From Xenopus tropicalis (lineage: Eukaryota > Chordata > Amphibia > Anura > Pipidae): a stretch of 64,000 nucleotides of DNA. The stretch is taken from NCBI RefSeq assembly GCF_000004195.4, contig NC_030683.2, positions 75,549,764 to 75,613,763 of the forward strand, in the 5' to 3' direction. The first letter of the stretch is position 1, and every line of letters begins with the position of its first letter. Of this stretch, positions 20,936 to 34,000 are shown piece by piece. Made by a program: the position numbers and the translations under genes. The notes under the pieces were generated by a model. The model did not search any database. It worked only from the letters and a program-made list of their open reading frames with translations, and was not told the DNA's origin.

Positions 20936-21108
20936 TTTTATATAGGATATTACTGCGTGGCTTTCTATATAGGATATTACTGCATGGCTTTCTATATAGG
21001 ATATTACTGCACGGCTTTCTATATAGGATATTACTGCACAGCTTTCTATATAGGATATTACTGCATGGCTTTCTATATAGGATATTACTGCATGGCTTTC
21101 TGCACAGG
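20936..21108. repeat. 27-bp tandem repeat, inverted array, six copies
   Basis: Six units of the satellite seen at 16275-16686, in reverse orientation (ggctttctatataggatattactgc). It marks the right side of the foldback complex. Confidence 0.9.
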
Positions 21109-21116
21109 ACATGAGC

Positions 21117-21209
21117 CTAATACTTAGAACTTAGCCTAATACTTAGCCTAATACTTAGTCTAATACTTAGTCTAATACTTAGCCTAATACTTAGTCTAAT
21201 ACTTAGATC
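21117..21209. repeat. 12-bp tandem repeat
   Basis: About seven copies of cctaatacttag or tctaatacttag lie next to the satellite. The last copy runs into a 13-base direct repeat (atacttagatcaa) that occurs again at 21541-21553. Confidence 0.85.
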
Positions 21210-21600
21210 AATGCAAAAACGGCTTCATCAGCACTCGGATGAAGCCGTATTTGCATTGGACTGAAAATTTGCTCCCCAGGCTACGGGTTCGGGGCTGGCA
21301 GCACCCGGACCATACTTCAACTTTGGTGAGATGTATTTTGTTTACCTCCATTGAGAGTACACACAACAGTGGCGGGCCTGGGGTTTATACACCCGGGCTT
21401 ATGAACGTTCTAGGTATAACTTCCTTGGTTTTGACTAAATTTTCTATTTGCCTTACCGCCACCAACTATTAAGAAGTTTCCTTTACTTGTTTGTTTTGGG
21501 TTCAATAATAACCCCCTTCCTTTCTTTTTTGCTGTATATAATACTTAGATCAAATGCAATATTTCTGCTGGCAGTTCTTATATTTTTAGGAACCTACAGC

Positions 21601-22078
21601 ACTTTGCTAACCTAGTTATTATATTTAGAAACATCAGCCGTTAACAGAACATTTAGTTGGTCTATTCAGACCGTGTGTAAATATAGAGGTGCTAAGATTG
21701 CCCCTTGTTAATTTTAACTCTTAATTTTTCTATTCTTTTCCTGTTTTTTAATCTTGTGGATTTTAATTAAAATGTAATAAAGATTATTTTATGTGCCAAG
21801 TGGTGTGCCAGTAAACTTGTGTTTTTCAACCCTACTTGTACATTTTATTTATATAGCACTGCTTGTTTATACAGCCTTGTACATTAAAACAATGCAATAA
21901 TAGAACAGATATGTATAGATAAAATAATCAAATGTAAATACAATTAAATTCAAAAGAGAAAAGAGGAAGAAAGTACCTACATACATTGTATAGTTATCCA
22001 GGACAAAACAGAATAAATATGGAATTGTATGTACGCTATTTTCAGTTGGTTAACATACACATAAGTATATATAGTATA
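21601..22078. other. Intergenic stretch, nothing recognised
   Basis: AT-rich sequence between the foldback complex and the hAT-like element. No exon or known repeat end was seen. Confidence 0.5.
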
Positions 22079-22086
22079 TAGTAGTA

Positions 22087-23322
22087 CAATGCTGTCCAAC
22101 TTCTGTGGTGCCGAGGAATTTCTCTCGCATACATGGTGGAGGGCCGCTAATGGAAGCCAGTTTTGACCACTCCCCCCTTTTAAACCACACCCTTTTCAAA
22201 CCACACCCCTTTTATCACAATGGTGGTTGTGCAGCAAAAACCCAAATACTTGGTCCTCACTGCAGGGATATCAACCATCATTCATATGTGAAAGAATTAT
22301 ATTATGTCATATTAAGACACACCCTTAAATCCATATGCCTCTTCCTCCCCTGTGGATAGCACAGCAACCCCCAGCATATAATTACACACCTTAGGGACCA
22401 TTTAATGGCAATTTCCAACTGCTAACAAACTCCCAGAACAAACCCCTGCCAGGTTCACCTCCCACAGGCAGCATAGGGTAGGCAGAGTATGGCACACATG
22501 CTGCCTGTGTGTGCCATACTCTGCCTGCCCTATGCTGTCTGTGTGTGCCATACTCTGCCTGCACTATGCTGCCTGTGAGTGCCATACTCTGCCCTACCCT
22601 GCCTGTGTGGGCCATACTCTGCCTGCCCTATGCTGCCTGTGTGTGCCATACTCTGCCTGTCCTATGCTGCCTGTGTGTCATACTTTGCCTGCCCTATGCT
22701 GCCTGTGTGTGCCATACTCTGCCTGCCGTATGCTGCCTGTGTGTGCCATACTCTGCCTGCCCTATGCTGCCTGTGTGTGTCATACTCTGCCTGCCCTATG
22801 CTGCCTGTGTGTGCCATACTCTGCCCTACCCTGCCTGTGTGTGCCATACTCTGCCTGTCCTATGCTGCCTGTGTGCCATACTCTGCCTGCCCTACCCTGT
22901 TTGTGTGTGTCATACCCTCCCTGCCCTATGCTGCCTGTTTGTGCCATACCCTCCATGCCCTATGCTGCCTATGTGCCATACTCTGCCTACCCTATGCTGC
23001 CTACACACAGGCAACATAGTCCAGGCAGTACTTACAATGTCTGAGGTGTGAAGAGGTGTACAAAGTGGGTGATTACAGCCTGAGGTGTGAACAATGCAGA
23101 GATTAAAAGGTGTGAACAGTACAGGGGATTACATTTTTAAACAATACAGGGGGAATTACAGCCTGAGGTGAGAAAAATGCAGGGGGCCAGTTAAGATCAC
23201 TACTGATACCATTTAAAATTTACACAAAGGTAAGCCATCAAAGCAGCCAGACAGGTGGGGGGCCACACAGAAGGGGGTCACGGGCTGCATGCAGCCCATG
23301 GGCCACCAGTTGGACAGCACTG
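22087..23322. mobile_element. hAT-like element with minisatellite, copy 1
   Basis: It is flanked by a perfect 8-base duplication TAGTAGTA (22079-22086 and 23323-23330), the hAT hallmark. The ends are inverted: caatgctgtccaact on the left, and the complement of the right end reads cagtgctgtccaact. The middle holds a 34-bp minisatellite. No transposase frame is seen. Copy 2 at 41485-42594 is in the opposite orientation. Confidence 0.9.
22465..23010. repeat. 34-bp minisatellite in the hAT-like element
   Basis: About 15 diverged units built from tgcctgtgtgtgccatactc and tgcctgccctatgc. Outer units at 22465-22500 and near 23000 are inverted relative to the rest, so the array can fold at both ends. 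All three plus frames are open and translate as Cys/Leu/Pro repeats, which are artefacts. Confidence 0.88.
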
Positions 23323-23330
23323 TAGTAGTA

Positions 23331-26300
23331 TATAAAGTTCTATGCAATTTTTAATCAGACTATTATTTATTTAAATTATTAGTGTTCTTGTTCTTCCAGC
23401 TACCAGTTGTTGGGGTTACTGACACTGGCAACCAAAAACCAATATATTTTGTATTGTCTGTCTTCCTTTTCATCTTTTATTTTGACTTCCTAGGTTCTGC
23501 CTGGTTGCTATGGTAATTAAGCCAAGCCAACCAGATAGCAGCTGAAATTCCACTTACAATACAAACAATGTAAATATTAAAAAAAAAATAAGGAAAAATA
23601 TAGAGGAAATTAAACACAAGTACTTTTTTTAAATTGGCTGGGAATATTACTGTCTACAACAAACTAAAATATATTTTTAAAGTGGACTACCCATGGCATG
23701 CCCAGGCACCCAGGCACCTAGACACCCAGGCATTTTTTTTATCACTAACGTCAAATAAGAGAGTACTGTGCCAATAATACTTTCTTTACAGAATTTGCTG
23801 AATGTGACAGATCTGTAACAAATACAGGTATCACTTGGGAACATGGTCATGAACAAGTCAGCATTCCAGAGAGTAACTGGCTGCTTGAACATGTGTCTGC
23901 CATGGACAGTCCCAAAGTATAACCCCCCGCACACCCTGGCCTCTCAAAATAGGAAAGTCTAGTGCACAGTATGAGGGATCGGTGCCCTCTCCAAACATGA
24001 AAAACAAAACAATACCGGCACTGGCATCGGTACTAGGAAATCTTTGCCATTCATTAAAATGGAAAGTGTGCTGTGAATTTTGAATTAAACACGCAGGGGT
24101 GACTTGAAACCAACACATTAGAGATCAGCTTTACTGATTTTCTAAAGTTTCTGTCTATTCCTGTCCAAAACATAGTGGTATGTATTTTGCTTGTGCTGAA
24201 GATACCCCCTCTTTGTGTATTTGTTATACAATAAAATTATTCTAAGCTCCACTGAGACAGGAATTCCCCCCCCCCCCCCCCCCGTGGTTAGGATCTATAG
24301 TTTCTAGTTTTCTACTATTTACAGTTCCAACACACTCCATAGTTCCCTCTTTCTGCAGCTAAGAAACTGACCCCCTGAAACTAAGATACCTGCCTTAGTA
24401 TTGTCCTTGCCATTAGCCAATGTGTTGATTCTAGTGAGGTTGCACAGACTTATCTGGGAGCAATATTTGTTCTTGCATTTATCAGTTATCAGGTTTTGGT
24501 GCTGGACCACACCTTTCTCTTTCATTAGCTTTCAGGCTGTTTGTTAATTATTAACAATTTTACAAGCAAAATCTAATGACCTTTAAATTACAGAATGCAT
24601 AGGATGGATGGGATTGTCCTATATTTTTATATTTAATCTGATCTAAATTTCCCCCAAAAAATAAAACTATAGTCAAAATTTTTTTAGTTTTGTATTAAAA
24701 ACTAAAATCGTATAAATGCAGCAAATGACTAATAAATTGTACCTATTATCTATGGACTTTGATTCAGCAGGTTTTAAGGTCTTAAGTGGCACCAAAACAA
24801 CGCCTTTTATCAATATAAAATAGTTTCTAGCTGTGTCTCCTTGTGTGCCTGCCTTTCTGATATAGTACTGGGGAATATTTATAAAGGTAGTTTTAAAAGT
24901 GGTGCAAGTAGTGTCTCCTCCACACATGCTCACAATGACTTTATCATGTTTATAGAGCCTACTTAAAGTGTCTGGTGATGAGCAGATCTGTTCCATTTTG
25001 CTTTGCCAAAATAATCTTGAATCCATGGATAAATTTGCAAAATGGATTGAAGTCAATGGGCATTTTTTTCTGCATGTTTTTTTATGGTGAAGAAAATTTT
25101 CATGTCAAAATTGCGCTGTGGTTTCACCAAAAAAATTGCCAATTGCAAAACGCTGAATTTGCTGCAAATCCATGCTTGGTGAAACAGTCTGCTTGTCACT
25201 AACAGTGCCCCACAATTGCATTGCTATAGTTGCTATTACAACCTTGTGGAGGCAATAGAAACATACATTGTTTATTTAGAGACATGAGCAGACACAAGTA
25301 GACACAAATAGTAAGGTCTGACAGTGCCAATGATAAGAATGTAAGAAAAAGTCTGAGCAGCACTAGATAAATAAATGTGTTACTGAAGCTTTTGTATCCT
25401 GCTTGTATGTTAAGAAACATTCAGATTTCATTTAGAAAGAACGCAAAGGTTTTGGTATCATATTTCTGAGTAATGCTGGTAGATACAATGATGGACTGAA
25501 CTTGATTCTCATTTCTATTTTTTAACCTAAAAAGAAAAAAGATACTTCTTGTGGTAATACAGTTTATTGGTTAACTGCCATATGTAAAAATGCCAGCTTT
25601 TGAGAAAAAATGACTCTCTTCATCAGGCATGATGTTTTTAACTTTAAACTATGTTACAAAAATGATTACAGTTGATAATAAGAATTATCCTAATTGCATG
25701 ATATATTCATATATCTATATATCTACATATATTTTTCCACTGTGATGTATCATACTAGAGATCAGTAATGTGTTAAATCTTCAGCTCCTGTGTCTCTCTC
25801 TTAATCAGGGGCAGGTAGATGTCTGTTCAATGGCCACAATCCATCCGAAACACTGTGTAGAAAAATAGCAAACAGCACCTTCTTGTCTCCATTAAAAAAG
25901 CCTTAATTTAATACACATGGCTTTTTGATACTAGAGATCATTCAAAAGTATAAAAACAATTTAACTCAAACCAACAAATGAAATCAACAATAGATGGAGG
26001 CTGACAGTATATTATTATTGTATCCAAAACAAAAAGCAAGGGATCACCCTGTACACTGTCAGCTCCAAACACTCCCATACTATTAAAATGCTAATATATG
26101 CAAACATTTAATGTGTAACAGACCCTGTTAAAGACCATTATCTTAAACATATGTTAAGGAATATATGCCTAATTACTAGGTAGTAAAATTTAGCTACAGG
26201 GGTATGTCAGTAAAATAACAAGTTTACTGTTACTAACGAGTACACCCTCTATAATTTATTCAAAGTAAAATAATCTAGACTGTCTAAGATTCTCCTTGCA

Positions 26301-27612
26301 CTAGTATTATAATCCCCCAAATCTGCCCATTTAATGTCATTCCTATAAAATGTGTTGTTATTTCTACTCTTAGAAACAACAACAACAAATTGGAAAATAG
26401 AACAGTTTTATCTTGATACAAGTATACAACTAATATTTAAAAATTTTTTTAATTCTTACTGCCTCAGGAGCATGCAGTTCAACAGTAGCCATAACTAAGG
26501 ATTCAACTTTAAAAAAATTCTTGCTTGAATAGATTTGGAGAAAATGAGGCTAGCAACAATGCAACTGGTCTGAGCACCTAGGCTGATTGCACATACACAC
26601 ATCATGGTCAGTAGATGATGGTTTTCTGGGATTAGAAAAATAAACTGGTTACTCTGTTTTCTATGGGCTGGAATTTTGGGGTATGGAAAACATAGCGATC
26701 AGTGCTTTTAATGCTTCTGTCTCTGTGTTTCAGGGGCCACTAAATATTTACTGGTTTTACAGGCAAAGGTTTTAATCCACTACGAATTGTAAGGTAAAAT
26801 CCAGTACTTTAACCATATGTACAAAGTCTACAGCACAGATTTCAATGGCTCTTCATCTGTTGTAGCTGTGAAATTATTGCTGCAGAAAAGCCTGCATAGT
26901 CTCATCCCATAAAGCTTTACTTCCAACTGTTCCCCCCCACACACATCCCCTTTTTTCTGCATTACTCTGCAGCAGTGTTTTATACATTAAATATGGATAC
27001 ATTAAATATGGATATACATAACATTTATATTTATTTGAAATCTAAGGAAATGCTTTCTAGATACAGCTTATTCTCCAGATGCCTTATAATTATTGTTACA
27101 AGCACAAATGCTGTTGGAGAGATGAAGGGAGAAACTTATTCTGTACCTTCAGTATCACTCCCACATAACAGTGAGCGGATAGGTTGCTAAGCAACAGCAA
27201 CACAGTTAGTGACCCAGATACAGCATCATTATCAAGGTCAAACAAACAATGAACACAGGGAATAAATATTAAATTGGTACAGTACCTGGCACTGCATAAG
27301 AATTTCCAAGTGCTTTGAATTACAAATAGCTACGTGTCAGTGTAAAACTGCACACATACATATTGTATATATAAAGGAAATTGCTGCAGTAGGAAGGTTT
27401 GGTGCATTACATAGTAGCTCATCTAGCAAAGCATTCACAATAACTATATTATCTATATTGTATAGTTCCTCTAGTTCCTCACCATGTATAGGGACCCTCT
27501 AATGCGTGCAGTTAGAGTCTAGTGACGCAAGTACGTGTATGAGTTGTGACAAAACCTACATTGCAGATTGTAGCTAATTTGGCTAGATCAGTTTTTTTCT
27601 TACTTAGCCTTA
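23331..27612. other. Long intergenic stretch, no gene recognised
   Basis: No exon supported by splice sites plus protein similarity was found. An 18-base C run lies at 24266-24283. Phrases around 25545-25640 (gccagcttttgag, cttcatcaggcatgatg) resemble ends of dispersed repeats, but the family is not clear. ESAM, expected upstream of vsig2 from human gene order, was looked for and not recognised. Confidence 0.5.
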
Positions 27613-28128
27613 GGGGCTGATTTACTAACCCACGAACGGGTCAAAATGAGTCCGATTGCGTTTTTTTCGTAAAGATCGGTATTTTGCGATTTTTTCGTAT
27701 GTTTTGCGTTTTTTTCGGCGTCTTTACGAATTTTTCGTTACCAATACGATTTTTGCGTAAAAACGCGAGTTTTTCGTAGCCATTACGAAAGTTGCGTAAA
27801 ATCTTGCGATTTTTCGTAGCGTTAAAACTTGCGCAAAAAGTTGCGCTTTTTTCGTAGCGTTAAAACTTACACGAAACTTCGCACCTTTTAAGTTTTAGGC
27901 GCAACTTTTCGCGTAAGTTTTAACGCTACGGAAAAATCGCAAGATTTTACGCAACTTTCGTAAAGGCTACGAAAAACTCGCGTTTTTACGCAAAAATCGT
28001 ATTGGTAACGAAAAATTCGTAAAGACGCCGAAAAAATCACAAAACATACGAAAAAGTCGCAAAATGTTCGTTTTCAAGTCGGAACTTTTCCAATTCGGGT
28101 CGGATTCGTGGGTTAGTAAATCAGCCCC
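27613..28128. mobile_element. 516-bp hairpin MITE, second copy
   Basis: Same family as 17957-18485 but in the opposite orientation, starting ggggctgatttactaaccc and ending with its complement. The flanking triplets are TTA and TCA, so any target duplication has decayed or is not three bases long. Confidence 0.85.
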
Positions 28129-28726
28129 TCAGTGTGCTCATACAACCCCTCTTTTTGTGTGATTCCATAACAAAAGAAAGGGTACTAAAAAGGTTAGGTT
28201 CAGAATTTATAATCCCTCCACCCTTTAACTACATTTCTGCAGCTGTTCTAGGATGGCAACCAAAATGTCATTTATTTACCATCAGCGTTGGATGTGTCTA
28301 TTCATTAAATTATTAGCAAGTACTTTTTCATCCTTCTGTAGAAAATAATGAGATTTCTCAGTGTCAGAACAAAAACATCCTTATATATAGGGCCTATAGA
28401 CTATATAGGGAAAAAGTATAAATGCCTTACTTAAATGTATATTTTTTGTATTTACAACACCCAAAACTTCACTATTGGTCTACTGATTCACTGTTTTTGA
28501 CTCCAGAAAAACAACAAGAAGAACAAAACCTGGGCCAGGTTTATGTTCACACCAGTTAAGACCTTAATTAAGGCCCGAGGGGTCATTAATAACTGCCCCT
28601 GCTGCAAGCTCAGGAGTACTAAAATGTGCAAAAGTGTGGTCCCAAGTTCTCATTCACTTTGACCTATGAGAAGCGCAGTGTTGCATCTGCACAATGGAAA
28701 AAATATCTGGCAAGAGGTCCAGAGCA
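28129..28726. other. Intergenic stretch, nothing recognised
   Basis: AT-rich sequence with no exon or repeat end recognised. Confidence 0.45.
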
Positions 28727-29480
28727 CATAGTTACATAGTTAAGTTGGGTTGAAAAAAGGCAAAGGTCACTAGGAAGGGCATTCCACAACCTCACTGGCC
28801 TCACTGAAAAACCACCTACGTTGTTTCAAATGAATGTTCCATTCCTCTAATCTAAAAGGGTGGCCTCTGGTGCGCTGATCATTTTTATAATAAAACTCCC
28901 CTATCTGCCTATAATCCCCTCTAATGTACTTGTACAGAGTAATCATGTCCCCTTGCAAGCGCCTCTTTTCCAGAGAAAACAACCTCGACCTCGACAGTCT
29001 CACCTCATAGTTTAAATCTTCCATCCCCTTTACCAGTTTAGTTGCAGGTCTCTGCACTCTCTCCAGCTCATTACTATCCCTCTTAAGGACTGGAGCCCAA
29101 AACTGCACTGCATACTCAAGGTGAGGCCTTACCAGGGACCTATAAAGGGGCAAAATTAAGTTTTCATCTGAGTCAATCTCTTATTTGCTTTAGTAGGGAC
29201 AGAATGACACTGCCTGAAATTAGACAACTTCTTATCTACAAATATCCCCAGATCCTTCTCCATTAAGGATACCCCAACACATTACCATTTAGTGTATAAC
29301 TTGCATTTATATTATTTCTACCAAAGTGCATAACTTTGCACTTGTCAACATTGAACCTCATTTTCCAGTTTGCTGCCCAATTTTCCAGTTTTATCAAATT
29401 GTTTTGCAAAGTGGCAGCATCCTCAGAGGTAGCTCTGTAATTATCAGGGCAGGTCTCTGTCCTCCATTTTGGGGGCAAAG
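28727..29480 (-). mobile_element. Older CR1-like LINE fragment
   Basis: The minus strand starts at an octamer-like tail (catagttacatagtt at 28727) and reads back into a diverged CR1 RT C-terminus (29153-28770: LYRSLVRPHLEYAVQFWAP, then RTRGHPFRLEE). A second piece (29511-29263) carries the NWAANWKMRFNVDKCKVMHFG block. Frameshifts separate the pieces, and it differs clearly from the three younger CR1 copies. Non-functional. Confidence 0.8.
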
Positions 29481-30002
29481 CACAGAAAACATGGCATATT
29501 ACACACTGCACTTAATAAATGAACCCCATAATCTCAAGCAATCTCAAGGGAAATGACACAAAGGGACATTTTTTGTGATTTGTCATTTGTGAAAATTAAA
29601 GGGGAAGTATACAACTATACACACCTTTTTAACATCAGCAAAAAAAAACCCAGAACTTATGTAGGAAATACATGACTTACAGATAAGTAGAAGTCCATTA
29701 TGCAGGGGTATTATCAGTATACTGGTGATCTAATTAACTACCTCACAAGAACCAAACAGCAGCTTCATTTTCCCTATTTGCCGTATTTAGTTCAAGAAAT
29801 TACAAGAACCAGATATTTGTTATGGTTAAAACAAAAAGTATATGCACCATAATCCCTACTAAAACCATGATGAACAAGGAGGTATACTATGCCCTTAAAT
29901 CACTTCTTTCACATCTGTGGTTATTACCTTCAAGCCTAGGCACCCTATATGGGAGGGTCTACTACTTTACTATTGTTAAAAGTATGGTTGGTGTCATATA
30001 TC
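29481..30002. other. Intergenic stretch
   Basis: Position 29597 onward starts ttaaaggggaagtatac, a TTAA-element-like end whose partner was not found. No gene is seen. Confidence 0.4.
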
Positions 30003-30010
30003 ACCTACAG

Positions 30011-30316
30011 CAGGGGTCCCCAACGTTTCTAACTCGTGAGCCACAGTCAAATGTAAAAAGACGTGGAGAGCAACACAAGCACCATAAAAGTTCATGGAGG
30101 TGCCAAATAAGGGCTGTGATTGGCTATTAGGCAGCCTCTATGCACCCTATCAGCTTACAGGGGCTTTATTTGGTAGGAAAGCTTGTTTTTATTCAACCAA
30201 AACTTGCCCCCAAGTCAGGAATTCAAAAAAACTACCTGGTTTGGGGGCACTGAGAGCAACACCCAAGGGGTTGGGGAGCAACCTGTTGCCCCCGAGCCAC
30301 TGGTTGGGGATCACTG
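30011..30316. mobile_element. hAT-type MITE, 306 bp
   Basis: It starts caggggtccccaac and its right end is ggttggggatcactg, inverted as in Charlie-like hAT elements. A perfect 8-base duplication ACCTACAG flanks it (30003-30010 and 30317-30324). No coding capacity. Confidence 0.9.
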
Positions 30317-30324
30317 ACCTACAG

Positions 30325-31086
30325 TATCTGATGAATTTTCATGTATTATTCAATAGTAAAATAACAATGTGCACTGTGTTTGGCAAGATTTAAATCCAGC
30401 TGCCCTTTGTGCGCTACTGCAATTCCTCTTCTCATTTCAGTAGGAACCAGATTTAAGGGAAAGTAATGTGGTCTAATAAGATTTTGTATATTATGCCACG
30501 CAAATTGTTTCAAGTATCGAAGTGTAGAAAGACAGCAGCCTAGTATAATGTACAGTATGACTCCTTAGGAAGGGCCTTATTTGTAATAGCCTTAGTTACA
30601 TATTAGCAAAACAACTGACATGGTTGCTAAGTAGGAACCTCAGAGTGTAAGCTCTGCTAAGGTAGGGATTGAATCACAGATATTTTGTACTTTATTAGAA
30701 AAAGTGGAGTATTGTAGCCCATCTATAACATGATGACAAATATCAAGAGGTGACAGTCCAGAGGATCTCACTGGAGCAACACTATAGACTGCAGGTGGTT
30801 CCCACCATCAACCTGCATAATAGTAAACACTTTGCATTCACTCATTGAGACTGTTTTTATAATGAAAGGTGAATAAAATGTATGATCTGTATTTTGCATG
30901 TCATTGTTCTTTTCCTCTTGAGCTGTAGTAAGTAACAGCTTTCACTGAAACAGGGAAATGGTATCAGTGACTCAGTGCATTTGACAAAGCTGTTTGTTCA
31001 TTGCGCAGCGCTTACAGTTAGTAAGATAAAGACAGCTAACATACGTTCAGGTTTCACACAGAAAACAAAGGCACACACATTCGAAC
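30325..31086 (+). promoter_or_regulatory. Upstream region of vsig2
   Basis: This is the 760 bases before the vsig2 start codon and should hold the promoter and 5' UTR. No TATA box in a convincing position was identified; gataaagacag near 31025 is weak. The transcription start and any upstream noncoding exon cannot be seen. Confidence 0.35.
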
Positions 31087-34000
31087 ATGTTTCAAAGATA
31101 TCTGCTAGTTTTTTCAATTGGTCTCATTTTCTTCAAAGGTAAGAGATTTTGACTTATAATTGAAGATTTCACACCATTACAGGATTTGTAAAGTAGGGAA
31201 GGAAACTTTCATATAGTTCCACTGAGAATATTTAACTGGCTATTTACCTGTCCTTTCAGATTATCACATTGGTGCAGATGTATTTTTTGTCTCATATCCT
31301 AACAACTGGGAGCAGCTGTGTAGGTGTGTGTGTGAGTGTGCATGTGAAAATTTCAAAGGTGTGTAGAAAGGGGGTATTATGTACAAAGTCAAGCGAGAAA
31401 ATTAAATAAGGAAAATGTTTTCCTGGGAACACTGATTTTAAATTAATTATCTTTAGTAGGAAGGATTTTTTAGTTGTTTCTCTTAACTATAGAGAATTAG
31501 TTTTTAATAGCCAATGACTTTAAATTCATCCTAAACTTTTAAATAAATAAATCACAGTTTAAAAATTGTAAGTAAATAAATAACATACCTGCCAAGGTCC
31601 TTATATCTCTTAAATAGAGTCATTCAGGGCCTGAAAAACAACTAACTAGCAAGGTGGGAAAGACTAAACTTTTACAATGTTAAGATAAAATGGCGCAGTT
31701 TTTTCAGTATACACATGGAAGAAGGTACATAAATATTTCTCTGTGACATTTTGGGCAGAAAATAGGAATTACCAGACATATCGCTCAAGAGATTTTCATA
31801 TTTCACAGGTGGAAAGCCTTTTCACATATATGGACTCTCTTCTACCTGTCTTTGCTGAGAAAGGGTTCCCAATGGCTGTAATCAAGCTCCGTTTTAGAAA
31901 AGGCTCCATTCTAGAAAAAAAGTGAATTATTGTCTTCAGTTGTGATTATGAGAAAAGTTGACTGATTCTTAGTGTATTCAATGGGCCAATGGCCCTGAAC
32001 AGGAAAGCATTTTTATCAAAATGTGTTGCTTTCAGAATCCATACCTAATGTTGCTTAAAGCTCCTAATAAGCATGAATCTCTATAATATTTTATAGGGTT
32101 TTGGACTGGATAATCCAAACACCATTTGGCTTACTCTTTGTGAAAAATAAGAACAGTGACACCATGTAGGCATCAATATGAATATTTAAATACACAGGAC
32201 AAATGAAAAATAAAACCAAGGATACTAAAGAAAATGAAAACAAAATTGTGTTATTAAAATAAAATTCTAGATATGAATGCAAATTATATACTAATGTGAT
32301 ACCAAGGTAAAGGAAAGAAAGAAATGCATAGGGAGATAAACAGAAACAGAAATACTGGTTAAAAAGATTGCCAAAAAACAGACACATAAACAACAAGAAC
32401 AAACACATTGTTGAAATACACAAAAAAAAAGAACAAACACATTGTTTTAAAACAAGCAAAGTAAAAACTCAAGGCAGAGAAAATATATTTAAAAAGTAAA
32501 TCCGACTGTATGGAACCAAATCGTAAACATAAGCTTCTATGCTTAATAACTGACTTAATGACATTTAATAATTGACTTAAATAAAATATAAAAAAGAAAT
32601 GTAAATACATGAACTGGAACTTGTATCAGCTAAAATCCAAAGTGTGGTTATAATTTCAGTTTATGAATAGTCAAGACTGGGACAAAATATTTTTTCTCGC
32701 AGCTCTTGTGCACAAAAATATTTTCAGTTCAGTGTCCATCTGCTCTGCGGTGGTGTAAACAGTGTTCTATAAAATTACTGACATGAAAGTAGTTTTGCTT
32801 GCCAAAGAACTGGAAAATTATTAGTAAACTGTGAAAGAATGTCACAACCAAACATGGCAAACAGGTTAAGTTTCAGAAACTGATTTTTTAAAAGTTACTA
32901 AACAGGCCCCTATGTATTTTATCTGAATATGCTAAAGTCTGATGCATGTTTTCAGATGCTGTTATTACGGTGGATGTCACTATTCCAGAAAACACTGTGG
33001 TAGGAAAAACTGGTTCAAATGTAATCTTACCCTGTATATACAGTTCTACCCCTGGTTCTCAGTTTGTTCTTGAATGGAAGTTTGCACCGGGAAAAACAGC
33101 ACCATCAGATGGACGCCAGGTAGGTTGTCAAGGTTTCTTAGAATCTTGATTATGGTTCAAATAAAATTATATTTAAGACAGAAAGCATCATTTGCCAACA
33201 GGAGCACAATAGAAAGAGTAAAAATGTACGTGAAATTGTTCAGTTCATAAAGGTTCTATAAATGCTCCCCTACACTTGCACCTTACCCCAAAAAATGGCA
33301 GTTGCTTCATCTTTTCTAAACCAGGAAACTGACTTGTACCTATTGAATCTTACTCCCACAATCATTTTAGAAGCCGTCACTCCAGAATTGAAGCAATAGC
33401 CAACCATACTGACCCCAGAAAAATACAGATGCATCTTGAGATTAATTTACCAGTTCAGATGCTTATTTGCAACTGCATTCATAATTTAGGTTTTTTCAGG
33501 GACCCAAGGTTATACTGAAATTCTGTGAAACGACAATGCATTGTGGTAAATTTGGTGCATTGCATTTGTATGTAAATCAGACATTGGAGCTATAGCCCTG
33601 CATTCCTCCAGCTCTAATTAATCTGTAATTCCTATCATTCTACTAAAGGAAACCCAAGATGGACATCCCTCCATAAACTTTGTAATTTAGAAAAATAATT
33701 TTGATGCAGATTCAATTAACCTTTTGCACACACATTTGCTCAACAGGTTATATCATTAGTAAATCTACCCCCCCAATATACAGTATTTTATTTTATACAT
33801 TTTATTATATTTATTTTATAAGCTGGTACCTGGATGCAGAGTTTTCTGTACATCTTATAATTAATTAAGACTTTCTGTTGACTCTATCTAATAAGCAATG
33901 TGTTGCATCCCAATAGGAATCAGTAGAACCAAGAAATGGCATTAGCATGCTGGCACTTCTCTGTCAACCCTGTAGATTCTGACATCTATGGTACTTTAAG

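Larger units (their letters stand above)
16205..21600. mobile_element. Large nested foldback complex
   Basis: Outer segments are inverted copies: about 16205-16262 matches the complement of about 21545-21595 and 21098-21128 (shared words aagaactgccagcagaaat and tgtcctgtgcagaaa). Inside these lie inverted 27-bp satellite arrays, then inverted arms at 17171-17680 and 19066-20860, then a palindrome at 17689-17950 and a unique centre. Several elements have inserted later (17957-18485, 19397-20679 and about 21200-21545). No transposase frame is seen. I infer a foldback-type DNA transposon or a stack of them. The family is unknown. Confidence 0.7.

Noticed and set aside
21210..21260. Hammerhead ribozyme of a Penelope-like element (ctgatga on the minus strand)
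   Set aside because: The conserved GAAA core partner and the three-helix arrangement are absent. It is a simple hairpin.
22509..23051. Long Cys/Leu/Pro-rich open frames on the plus strand
   Set aside because: They translate a 34-base minisatellite in all three frames and have no start, splice or family support. The minus frames at 41829-42513 are the same artefact.
25480..25545. Possible CR1 tail (gactgaacttgattctc...tttttaacct)
   Set aside because: The match is too weak and no octamer repeat follows.
1..31086. ESAM exons upstream of vsig2, expected from human gene order
   Set aside because: No exon with Ig-domain or ESAM tail similarity was recognised on the plus strand. It may be elsewhere or masked by introns too large to read by eye.
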